Assembly (NCBI RefSeq): GCF_958298935.1
Contig: NC_084929.1
Location: 32,553,501-32,617,500, forward strand
Source: Phragmites australis
Lineage: Eukaryota > Streptophyta > Magnoliopsida > Poales > Poaceae
Length of the DNA stretch: 64,000 nt
Reading direction: 5' to 3'
How positions within the stretch are numbered: position 1 is the stretch's first letter; each line of letters opens with the position of its first letter. The notes beneath the pieces were generated by a model. It was given only the letters and a program-made list of their open reading frames with translations. It was not told the DNA's origin and did no database searches. The position numbers were made by a program, and so were the translations under genes. Below, piece by piece: positions 45,556-56,500 of this stretch.

Positions 45556-48064
45556 TGAAAGTGCATCTAGCCTCTAAGTGTGATTTTGGTAATTAATGAT
45601 AATACCTATGAACTAACAATGTTGTTGAGAATTGTTAGTAAGTTGTTTCATAGGTGATGCATGAAGAAGAGATATGCATCAAGATGAATGAGCTCTAGGT
45701 GATGTTCGGATAAATTAATGATAATACCTATGGACTAACAATATTATTGAGGATTTTTAGTAGGTTATTCCATAGGAGATGCATAAGTGATAAGACATGA
45801 ATTTATTGAGGAATATCATGAAGCTAAAGATATGCATCAATATAAATGTGCTCTAGGTGATGCTCATGAAAAGAAGAAGAAGCTCAAGAAGATTGACAAT
45901 AAGCGTGAAGGCTAAATTACTTGTGAAGATCAAGTAACTTAAGGTATAAAGTTGTTAATAAAGTTTTATGGACTAACTCATGTGTTTTATGCTTGATAGT
46001 GAGTTGTGGTTAGGATCCATAAGAAGGCATGAGTTGAATTGAGATATCCAATATGCCAAGAGTGAAGAATAAATATTGGATTCCATATATGATAAAGTGA
46101 ATTCATTGAAGATACCAGATACAAAGTGATTTTCTATGGTAAGACGGTGAAAGGAAAGTAATGCTCGGTTGCGATGGACCATCTAGTGGTGAAGGGCAAG
46201 CAAAAGGCTTGGCGCTGAAGGACCAAGGCAGTGGAAAAGGGCGAGTGAAGATTTTGTGCCAATAGACCGTGTGAGGTCATGTGAAGCTATGGGTGATTCA
46301 CATCAATCACATGAAGAATCAAGAAGAGATGGAGTGAATATTATATGAATGTTGACAACCCTCATGGTTTGAAAGAAAGAAGTGGTACTTGAAGGTATTC
46401 AATGGCTCAAAGTGGTTCAAACGAGTTTTTCATTTGAATTTGAGTATAGGTATGCCACACTATTAAGAGGGATGCAACATAAAATATTTTAACGTGTCTC
46501 AGTTCTCAAGAGTATCTAACCAACACAAAAGTGAGAGACACAAAACACCCACGAACACCGGTAACCTGTTTCAACTTGAGTTTATGTTGAGAGTTCGCTT
46601 TAGGAGTCCAGTGCTGAAAGTGTGAGTGTCCGAATCAGGTTTTAGAGTATTCCTAGTTTTATCCAATGTGTTTGAGATCGTGTTTTCTGGTGGTATAGGT
46701 AGCCCTTTGAATAAGCTTTTCGTAGTGTCCAAAATCGTCCAAATCGGACATCGGGATCAAAAGTTATCGCTGTTTTGTAAGGGTTAGTTGTGCTGATTCC
46801 GGAAGTTCCAGATTGGCCACAAGTTCCGGATGACATATGATTTGGGGGTTCTCTATCATGGTTTGAAGTTTCAATCTGGAAGTTCCGGATTGAACCCGGA
46901 AGTTCCGGATTTTGTGGTCAGTTTGGAGGTTCCGAACTTGATCCAGACAGGGGTCCTCGGGTGGGTCTAACATAAGTAATCTGGAAGTTCCGGATTGAAC
47001 CCAGAAGTTATGTATTGAACTCGAAAGTTCTGTATTGTACTATCTGTTAGCTTTAACGACTTGTTTTTGGGGGTTGGGTATAAATACCCCCTCACACCTT
47101 ATTTGTTGTGCTGCTGGTGCCTCCACAAAAATACTCAAAGCCAAAGCTATTAGAGCTCTCCCCTATCTGATTTAGTCTGAGATTTGAGAAGAAAAGTGAG
47201 TTGGGTTGAGAGATTAAAAGATTGAGTGCAAGTGAGTTAAACTCCATTCTTAAGCACTTGAGTTCATTGGCAAGAAGTTTGTCGTCGCGTTTGTTACTCT
47301 TGGAGCTTGAAGCTCCTAGATGGCTAGGTGTCGCTGGGGAGCACCCAAGGTTATGGTGTGTCGTGTGAAGTTTATGAAGGTTTGGATTTCACCTTCGCAA
47401 GGGAAGAAATCAAGAGTGAAAGCCCAAACTGAAGTGTGATCGACCTTGGTGAGGAAAAGGGTTGAAAGAGACCAAACTCAAGTGTGACTGAGCCACTCAA
47501 CGGAGACGTAGGAACCTCAAGTGGGGGTGTCCGAACTTCAGGGAACAAATCGACGTGTCTCCTCTCTTGGTTTGCTTGTTCTTTGTGTTCTTGAGCTCAT
47601 TAACCTTCATACTTGTTTTTGCTCGATCTTTGTGCTCGTACTTGTTTGACTGCAGGTGATTTGTGGAATAGCTATGGAATACTTCATGGAACGTGTGGTA
47701 ACTTTTGGTTTGAGCTCAAACTCATTAGGAGTAGCTAGATCTTATTTTGTTGCTTTGTATAGTCAAAAGTTACGGATTGAACCCGGAAGTTTCAGTGAAC
47801 AGTAATTTCAGAACTTTCGATTAGAGTTTTATTGCATATCTTTCTAGATTTGAATAATCTTTGTCGCACTCTAGGATTGTAACATTCACACTTATTTAAG
47901 GTGATTGTGCACTAGTTGAGCCTAGCAGATTTAGGATTTTCACTTGTGAAAAAATCGTTAGTTTATTTTTCGCTACAAGTTTAGACCAACGGTAAAAGGG
48001 GCCTTTTTTTTTTTTTGAAAAAACACATATTCACTCCCCTCTATGTGACATTATTATCCTTTCA
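45556..48064 (+). mobile_element. copia (SIRE/Maximus-like) solo LTR
   Basis: It starts TGAAAGTGCATCTAGCC and ends CTCTATGTGACATTATTATC then CTTTCA at 48064, the usual start and end of this grass copia lineage, 2,509 bp. A TATA box (GGGTATAAATACCCC) lies at about 47077-47090. Flanks AAGCG (45551-45555) and AAATG (48065-48069) agree at three of five bases; both differences are transitions, as methylated sites tend to show. No primer-binding site follows the end, which supports a solo LTR. Confidence 0.75.
46790..47040. repeat. GGAAGTTCCGGATT repeats in LTR U3
   Basis: About eight copies of (G/C)GGAAGTTCCGGATTGAACC or its variants occur upstream of the LTR TATA box. GGAAGTTCC is itself a palindrome. 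Their place in U3 suggests promoter-proximal repeats. Confidence 0.8.
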
Positions 48065-49240
48065 AAATGAGGTTATAACTATCTTAGCATTTAAATTTAA
48101 TATCCTAAGCGTGTATAATATTATAGTTTAAATTTGTCTCTATTGGTTGTGTTTGAAAACCTAGGTAGAATATGATCGAGAGGTGTAGAACTTGCCTTCA
48201 TTGAAGTCTTTTTCTGCTCCTTCCACGTAGTTTGGGTCCTCATGTTCCTCCTCTAATGCTTCTTCCTCTAACATACATAAATTAACATCAATTAATTGTT
48301 TAATTGAATAATCCTACATGAACTCCAAGCATGGGATGAACACTAAGAGAGTTGAATCTGGTTGCTCTAGAGGGATAAACTCTCATGTTTATCTACTGCT
48401 ATGTGAATCTAAATTATGACGACTAAGTGTGGTTAGCCGGCAAAAAACAGATTAAGTTATTATTCTATAATATTATGTGAATCTAAAGTATGAATACTAG
48501 GTGCAGTTATCTGGCAAAAACAAGATCAAGTTATTATGCTACACTATTAGATAGGTTTGAGAGAAAGTCTGATCAAATCATTATAACTAATTTAAAGTGT
48601 GCATGTCTGTCACTCTTCCTAGTTTATGATTATTTGACATTTTTACCTAATCATCAAGTATTTATTTATTAACTACACCAATTAAGTTACTATTTATCCT
48701 ACTGAAGCTACTTATAGACTGACAACATGATTAATCACCTTCATCTACCTCCGAGTCTATCTAAGGAAATAAGCTAAAAGCTATAGATATCTATATGGTA
48801 AAATAAACTCAAATTTAATTCAATTCAATTAAAATTCAAATGAGCTTTAAAAATTATGAAATGGGTACGGTCGGATAGGTCTTGAATTTAGATGAATTTC
48901 AGTAGAAGAATCGTCGAAATTGTAGTTGAAACGGAGTAGTAATGGGATTGAAAAGGTTTGTGGGAAGGTTAATTCCAGAAAAAAAGAAAAATTGGAGAAT
49001 ATTCCTAAAATATGCTCTGAAAAAGGATTTTTGAATTTAATAAATATTTTTGAAAAACAAAAAATGGCTGAGACACTTACAGATGGGACCCACAATCAAC
49101 AATCATGTTGACTAGGTCAATAGTCAACGGGTGGCACTGTTCTGTGGATCGGTTCACGGTTCTGTGGACTACAGGGGCTAGGGGGTTTTGGTGTGTGGTC
49201 CACAGTGAACTGTAGGGGGCACTTTTTGTTGAATGTCCGT

Positions 49241-49645
49241 AGACGAAGAGCGGTCCCTAAACCCATCACCCGTAGATATACCGATTACCTGCTGGCTATA
49301 GAGATTTTCGACACAGATAGACATATTCTAGTATACAACAGATACACTAGTAGACTAGTAGTTCAACATTGATTACCATCCACCTGGTGCGTCCTGTAAG
49401 GCTGTAACTGTATGTTTTCATATCTACTGAACTAGCAAGCCACTATCATAATATGTGAGTCTACTATAACAAGCAACAGCAATTTTTTTAAAAATGGGGA
49501 AAGTCCAAGATTCAGGAGCTTCTACGTATACATCAGGACACACTAGTCTATAATAAAATGCGTTAATTACAGAAAAGAAACATTTGATTCATGGATGGGG
49601 ATTGGAATAAAGATGAAGCCAACCATCACTGGTAAAAAAAGGCGC
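49241..49645. other. unassigned spacer between two LTRs
   Basis: It may be leftover internal sequence of one of the flanking minus-strand gypsy elements. I see no primer-binding site, polypurine tract or coding sequence. Confidence 0.4.
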
Positions 49646-50251
49646 TGTCCCAAGCCAAGCTCTTGTGGAGGTTCATGCCCAAAGCGTCCCGGGTTATTTC
49701 TAGTGCTTAAAACTTTATTTTTACTAGTCTCTAGATCAGTCATCGGTTCATATAAGTCTTACAACAAGTGACATTATAGTCATACAATAAAGAGGATGGT
49801 AAAGTAACTCCAGCAAACTAGTAATACATAAAGGATTATACTAAGGCATGCGAGAAACACAGTCCACAACACCAATGAGCACAATAGGACCAGCATGGTG
49901 AACAAGCCACTCTATAGGCAACTCGGGTGCGGATACGATCGAGACCTATTGGTCAGCCTCGCCGTCGGCGTCGATGAAGTCTGGATCTTCCTCTGAAATC
50001 ATAAGCAAAGGTGAGTACAAACGTACTCAGCAAGTCCTAACCCTGACCCTACATCAAGGGGTATAATTACATACAATAATGACAAGGGTGAGGCAATAGG
50101 TTTAACTTTTGCGGAAAAACCAAGTTTATACATGCAAGAGTTTATTTTTATAAGGCAAGTTTTGTGAAAACATCATATCATCAATATTAAATGAAGGGGG
50201 TTTCGGCCGTGGTGGTAAGTCACCAGGACCCAAGTTTTAATATTGCCAGAC

Positions 50252-51229
50252 CACTACTACAGAACAAGTTAAAAGTAGTGGCACATGAGTGCCGACTGTA
50301 CTGGAACCAGAACTGAAGATGTATCCGTGTCGGTTCTTAAGCTTCCACGCGCGAACAATGAGCGAGCCGCAAAGAACCGGCACTGAAGCCATTTATCAGT
50401 GCCGGTTTTAGCCACGAATCGACACTGATAGTAAGTATCAGTATCAGTTCGAGCCACGAACTGACACTGATGATTGCTACTGTCGCGGCTTATTTTAAAA
50501 AAATTATAACTTTTTCACACGAAGTCGGATGGGGAAAAACTTTATATGAAAATTGTAGATCTCGACGAGATCTACAACTTTGTAGTTGATAAATTTTTAA
50601 TTTGAGGTCATTAAATGCCCAAATAATCTTAACAGAGTTTCAGCTGTGTTCGATGACAACTCATCTTAAAAAATTCATAACATTTTCATACGAAGTCGGA
50701 TGGAGACAAACTTTATATAAAAATTATAGCTCTTGATGAGATCTACAACTTTATAGTTGATCATTTTTTTATTTGAGGTCATTTAGAAGTCCATATAGTC
50801 ATTCAAACGTTCGGTCAGAAGATGTCAAAAGGATTGATTTTGCTATTATAACCAAGAACGAACGATAGCTGAGATGGTTAGAGCGGTCACGTGCGAGGGT
50901 CTGCTGTGAGGTCGTGAGTTCGAGTCCTGGTTGCCGCATGCGAGAAAAAATTGTGTGATTTGTGCAGTCGGGAGAGCAGCGTGGCTGGTTGGGTGCCTCT
51001 AGTTGCAAAAAAAAATTCTTGCTTTTTTCGGCCCCAAAAAGTTTGAATCTGGGAAAACCATATCAGTACCGGTTGGTGGCTCCAACCAGCAGTGATATGG
51101 TTTTTAGTGCTGGTTCTAGACCCGACACTGATAGTCACTGACTATCAGTGCCGAGTAATCAGTGGCGGTTCAAAATCCATCACTGATGGTGATTTTGAAC
51201 CGCCACTGATGTCGTGTTCTGCTGTAGTG
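50252..51229. mobile_element. mini-CACTA (non-autonomous), TSD GAC
   Basis: It starts CACTACTACAGAACAAG and ends GTTCTGCTGTAGTG, 978 bp, flanked by GAC (50249-50251) and GAC (51230-51232). Subterminal repeats are ATCAGTGCCGGTT-like words in both orientations (50335-50470 and 51060-51215). The interior holds a diverged tandem duplication of about 170 bp (from 50495 and from 50665), both with CGAAGTCGGATGG and GAGATCTACAACTTTRTAG. It also holds a tRNA-like segment. It shares ends and subterminal words with the CACTA at 26147-29693, which could have supplied transposase when intact. Confidence 0.92.
50863..51016 (+). repeat. tRNA-like / SINE-like segment in mini-CACTA
   Basis: TAGCTGAGATGG (50866-50877) fits an RNA polymerase III A box and AGTTCGAGTCC (50917-50927) fits a B box, spaced as in a tRNA. 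About 80 bp later the segment ends in nine A bases (51008-51016). The head lacks a complete acceptor stem, so it is not a working tRNA gene. It looks like a tRNA-derived SINE or a captured tRNA piece. No target duplication is visible. Confidence 0.55.
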
Positions 51230-53768
51230 GACACTCTATCCACAACAACTCACGGCAACTGTCATACCTATTTTTCCCAAAAATAGGCACACCTTGCCCA
51301 CTCACACTTTAAGGAAACGCACACAACCCATGCTAGTTGTTGTGATCACATCATAGTTCGTCCATGATCGTGGACACAACAATTCGAATAGTTTTACCTC
51401 TATCAAGTGGTACACTTTACCCACAAGTTGAGTTTGGCACAAACTACCGTCGTGGCAGTGCGACTCAATAAAGTCATTACCCACCACAGCATCATCCCAT
51501 TAGCTACCTACATAAGCTAACCAAGGGTTCCTGACCTTTACTAGGCCTACAACTGGGTCGACAAGTCTGCACATACTTGCATCTGCTCCATGGCCTCCCA
51601 TTGCACTCCTGCCTCTGAATGACCAGTAGACTAGTTGGTGGGTTTAGACTAAGCCCTGCCTCATATATGGTCGAGTGACTGTACTGTGAAGACTAGGTAG
51701 ATGTCACACCATCTCGGTCCTTAATTGAGCGAAAACATCTCCACAATAAGTTTGCCACACAAGCATCACTTAAACTCCCAAGACGTTTCTTATGGGAACC
51801 CTGATTTGCCCCAACTCTAACAGGTCATCTCTTATTAACATTATTCGATAAGCCTTTCCATTCCAACAACTCACACAACCCCAAGTCACCGTTTTCACAT
51901 ATTTCGCAACACTAATTAAGATTAAGCATGAAGTAACAATAAGGTACACAATCCTAAGCATACTAGTAACAAGGTTTTCGTTTAGCATAATAAAAGTTGC
52001 CGAGACGTCTATCCTAGGGATGCCAAGATTATATCCAAGTCAAAACCAATCAGGTTGGCTATTCTAATCAGGATGTAACTAGCTCAACATTTCAAATTAT
52101 GCTGATAAATAATATTCTATGCAATTATCTGGTGGAAAAATAGCTGCTACGGGTTGTGGTGATAAAATCTAGGTTCAAAATCAGTAACAAGGGAAAGAGA
52201 TTGATACTTGCCTCCGTTGAAGTCATTGAGGGGGTCCTACTCGAAGTTTTGCATTCCCGGCTCCTCCTCCTCCTCCTCGAACTCTCCAGTCTTTAAAAGC
52301 ACGGCACACAAGCAACACAAACAAATAAAAATAAAATATAAATAAATTTGAAATAAATATAAAACTGTGGAAAATGATAGGATTTGATTTTAAATGAATA
52401 TCGGTGAAAAAATTGTCGAAATCAGAGTTGAAACAGAGAAGAAACGAGTTTCTAAAAAATTAATCTTGGAAAAGGAAAAAGGTATTTTGCTAGCACTGTT
52501 CATATGAGCTATAACTGTACTACTGGGCTAGTACTGTGCTCTTGGGTTGGCTTGGGTTGATGGGTTGTGGCTGGGTTGCTATTGGATTGAGGTGGCCCAG
52601 CTCGGCCCAAGGAAGGGGGGCGACGACCGGAGGAGACCGTGTCAACGCCCAGGCCCACCTGTTAGGTTAACACAGAGAGAGAGAGAGATGACGATGGGGA
52701 GACGATGGAGGACAGCGCCAACGGCCAAAACGGCACCGGGTGGCACCGCCGCTCGGCCTCTGGCCCACGACGGTGAGCTCACCGGAGACTCACCGGAACA
52801 ACCTTCTGGCCACCATTTATGACTACGAAAGCACTGGGAGAGAGAGAGGAGCACGGGGATCTTGTTTTGAACGGTGGCTGGACGAAAGAGGGGATGGGGA
52901 GGGCTGGTGATGAGCCGCCATGGCTGCGGCCTGCCGAGCTTGTGGGGAGCTCGGTAGGGGGCGAGGGAGAGGGAGTGGGTTGAGGGGGTGCTCTGGGTAG
53001 CTTGGCGGCGGCGAAGCTCGACCGATTGAAGAGATTGGGAGGGAGGGGCGGTCGGAGCTTGGTGGTGGAGAAAAGAGAGAGGAAGGGAGCACCTGTTCAG
53101 GATTGATGGTGAGCTACGAGGGGAGGAGGTGGCTCAAGCTGGCCTTTATATAGGCGGAGAGGGGAAGAGGATAGGCACGGCAATCAGCCGGCAATCGGGG
53201 AGACACTGGTCGTGGCATCCGGCTTTGGCTCTGCGGCGGGGTAGGCATCAACTTGCGCCAGTGTGCATGCATCCGAGCACAGAGGGAGCGAGGGAGAGAG
53301 AGAGAGAGAGAGGTGGGAGGGGAGACAAAATCATGGCCGTCGGTGACTTGCTACACACCCGTACGTGGCTCTATTCGCACGGAGGCTATGCGCTCGCCGC
53401 TGGCCTCTGTGCGTGGCGACCGTGTAGAGCGGGGAGGGGAGATAGGGAGGCAGAGGCGGTACGACAATTTGCCACAGCGGTCAGCAGCTGTCGGGGCTCG
53501 GGTGCGTGGAGGCGAGAGGAGGAAGAAGGGGCGCGGGCGGGCTGACACGAGTGGGCCACAGGAAGGAGGAAGAGAAGGAAAGGGAGAGTGGGCCGTGAGG
53601 TGAGCTAGACCGGATTGAAAGGAGAGAGGGAGAGAAGGAAAAAGAGAGGGCCAGTTGGATTGAGCCCATGCGGAGGAGGAAAGATAAAAGGTTTTGCAAA
53701 TTGATTTGAAATAGGTTTCTTTTGAAGGATTTTTGGATTTGGAAGTTTCTAAAATTTGGGATGTTACA

Positions 53769-54350
53769 ACGCCCGTCTTGATCTTCCACTACTTCGGAGA
53801 CTCTGTTCATTGGGGGCATGCTCCTCCATCACACCATCGAAATCCATGGCCATGCCCGCCACCGCCGGAGGACAGCCGGTAGGCTCCAAATCAGAAGTTT
53901 TAGCATCCACACTAGCCCCTAGAAATCACGAGCATAGCCCTGTCAGAACCCCAAATCGTGGCCACGCCGCGCACCAATCAACGCCCAAACGCCGCGATTC
54001 CCCTCCCAAAAGGAAACCAAATTCGAAATAGGGCTAGGAGTAGAGATGGGGCGGCAAGGGCGGGGAGGCGGGGTGTGGTCTGGAGGTGGAGGCAGCGGGG
54101 CTGGTAGGCTGGAAGCGGGGTGCGGGGCTGTGTGTGGGTACAGTCTGGAGTCTCTGGAGGTGGTGGTCGGTTGGGCTGGCGGTCTGGACTCCAGAGACGG
54201 CGGGGCTAACGGGCTGGACTGGAGACACCGAGGCGGGTCGTGGGGTGTGTTTTGGAATCAAGAGGCGGTGTCGGGTGTGGCGAATGAGTGGCTGACTTGC
54301 TGAGCCGATGAGGTTTTATGGATGAGGGAAACTAGGGTTTGGAGGGTTAG
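53769..54350 (-). pseudogene. possible 5' end of a host gene, cut by an LTR
   Basis: Reading leftward from 54350, a GC-rich leader beginning CTAACCCTCCAAACCCTAG leads to an intron-like GC/AT shift near 54000 and then ATGGCCATGG at 53853-53844, a strong plant start context. The frame reads MAMDFDGVMEEHAPNEQSLR and a basic stretch, and is interrupted at 53769 by the LTR. The leader composition and start context look like a real grass gene, but I do not recognise the protein. No continuation is found beyond the left edge of the LTR, so the gene is at best a 5' fragment. Confidence 0.4.
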
Positions 54351-56500
54351 GGCCCACCTGGCCACCTGTCAGAAAACTACATGAGTATACAAGTTTTGTG
54401 GGTATGTGTATGTCTTATCTATACCCGTACGTGTCTACCCATCATATAGTATTTTTCACCTACAAACATATTTGTGAGTAACAAATGATATCCGTACTCT
54501 ATCCTATTCGGATATTTCTCCATGAATAATAGGATAAATTGCCATCCGTAGGCCCTGCATGTACTTCAGTACTGCAGCACTGTAGAAACGTGAGCATGCA
54601 GACATCTCTATCGATGCCATGCAGTCTCACCTAACTCGACTCCTTTAACACGATCTTTTGTTCCTACCTTGGTGCAAGTGCAAGCTCCGCGGGAGAATAT
54701 AATGCGGTGGAGCATGCTGATTGAGTACAAGCACACGCATGGCGCTCTTTGGAGACGTCCATCCATGCATATGTCCGGCTCTTCCAATCTCGTGTTACGC
54801 TCAGGTTCGGTTCTAATATTTTGGTGATTCAGAACGAGATTAAAAATAGGATTTTATTATTAAATATAAATTATACAGATCTAATTTTTTTCAGTTTACT
54901 TTTGAACCGATATACACAATATATATATACATATGAGATCTTTGAATTTTGGAGACCCGAAGCGGTCGCACCGCTGGACCCCCCTCCGGACCAGCCCTGG
55001 TTACGCTGTTGTGCTAGCTAGCTAGTAGCTACCGACCACACGATCGAATGCTTGGGCCGCGCGCTGCTTTGCTTGCTCGATCGTTTCCTGATCGATATGA
55101 GCTGTTCGCGAATGCTTATACCAAAGATAGATAAGCAAAGCTTAGAATAATTTAGTTTTCTCAGCCTTTCTATATCCGTTATATATATACATGTCATCAT
55201 GCATGCAGCCTCGTTAGCTCGATCGTTTACGTTACCTACCTTTCCTTGGCGCAAAAAGCGGCAGACGACGCCCCCGTTTTCTTGGGAGGAAAAGAGATAA
55301 GGGCAGTGACGCTGGGGTTTACGTAGCACGCAGGAGGTCGCGCGTCAAGATTCCAAGCCGGGGTCGCGGGGGCGTTCTCTTGCGGAGCACGGCCCAATCA
55401 CCCCCGCTCCCTCGTCCGGCTGCGCGCTTATCTTGGCTGCACGCAGCCAGGCCCGGTCCCTCGTTCCCATTCCAGCAGCTCGCTCCCTTTCGACCGTTTT
55501 CTTGTTCTTTTCCCGTCGCCATCGGTAGTACGCTGATATTTTGGCGGCCGGCTGGAAGCTGGCAACAAAAAACGTGTCCAACTTGACTTGCACGTACGTG
55601 GACATCTCTATTCCTTTCTCTGTTTTCACGCGGTAAGGCCGCGTGCGTCAAATTTTCCAGTTTCTTCCCTTTTCATTTAGAAGGACAGCGATCGATCACG
55701 TTATAATAATGTTTCTGCTGGTTACCCTATCATAGTACACAAGTTTCAGGCTTATAACAGCTAGTATTCCTCTAGAATATCGTGGAACAAACATTCCAGC
55801 TACAATAATGGTTAGGTAAAGAATGGTCGACTTACGATCTTAAGATGTACTTCTAGAGCTAACAGATCTATAGTTGTTGGGTTTAGGTGATGCCAAATGG
55901 TAACAATGTGTACTATCAAGAATGATTATTAGAGGATATAAATAGCGTTTTACCAATTTCTTATAAAATAGATGTTTTTCTCCTTTTATCACCTAACTCA
56001 CTAAAAAACCTAATAGCAGAAGCAAAACCAGAGAGAATAAAGTTGCTAAAAAAATATCTAAAAAAGCACATGGCTCTCATGGATATATAAGAATCTTAGG
56101 TTACATTAAAACTCATCTCACGGGTCATCGCCACAAAAGATAACAACCTAAGGAAAGAAACATTCGAAAAAAAGAAAAGATCACCGGTAAAAGAAATTAT
56201 CTAAGTTGATAATCTAAAGGCAAAAAATTCAAGATCTATTTGTGTGTGTGTGTGTATATATATATGTGTGTGTGAATTTATACCTCTAGCAAGAAGAACA
56301 ACTTTTCAAGGTGAATTTTTTTTAACTCAACAACCGGAATCAAAACACAACAGAAAAGATAAAAACTTTCAAACTTGCAAGGGAACTAATAGAGACAAAC
56401 TAGAAGGAGATGGATACAAGCATAAGAGTAAATATAAATTTTATTGCTTGCAGATGTCAACCCTATTTTAGATGAATTACGAAGAATTTTTCTCACACAG
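54351..56500. other. intergenic, no gene called
   Basis: 54,390-54,560 has words such as CTATACCCGTACGTGTCTACCC that resemble a decayed hAT-type MITE. 55,250-55,650 is GC-rich and open on both strands without a domain, perhaps a promoter. 55,680-56,500 is AT-rich with a mixed TG/TA microsatellite at 56241-56274. Confidence 0.45.

Larger units (their letters stand above)
44114..49240 (-). mobile_element. gypsy-type LTR, minus strand, split by a copia solo LTR
   Basis: The pieces are about 44114-45555 and 48065-49240. Blocks match the LTR at 49646-53768 in the same order, for example TAGGCAACT(T/C)GG(A/G)T(A/G)CGGAT, GTACTCAG(C/T)AAGT and AATCGTCGAAATTGTAGTTG versus AATTGTCGAAATCAGAGTTG. They are clearly diverged, so these are separate, old insertions. 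Neither end is sharply defined, and the TGTAACA start expected on the right is missing, so it is truncated. No coding sequence is seen. Confidence 0.6.
49646..53768 (-). mobile_element. gypsy-type LTR, minus strand, carrying a mini-CACTA
   Basis: The right border is sharp: the minus strand starts TGTAACATCCCAAATTTTAG at 53768. The left border is proposed at 49646, where the minus strand would end CTTGGGACA. Without the inserted CACTA (978 bp plus TSD) it is about 3.1 kb, normal for these LTRs. It contains GA tracts at 52674-52688 and 53295-53312 and a GC-rich zone at 52540-53600. Open stretches there (for example 53129-53545) lack any domain. The insertion truncates a possible host gene to the right. 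Confidence 0.65.

Noticed and set aside
50866..50940. A functional tRNA gene
   Set aside because: A and B boxes fit, but there is no full acceptor stem pairing and it lies in a transposon. Described as tRNA-like.
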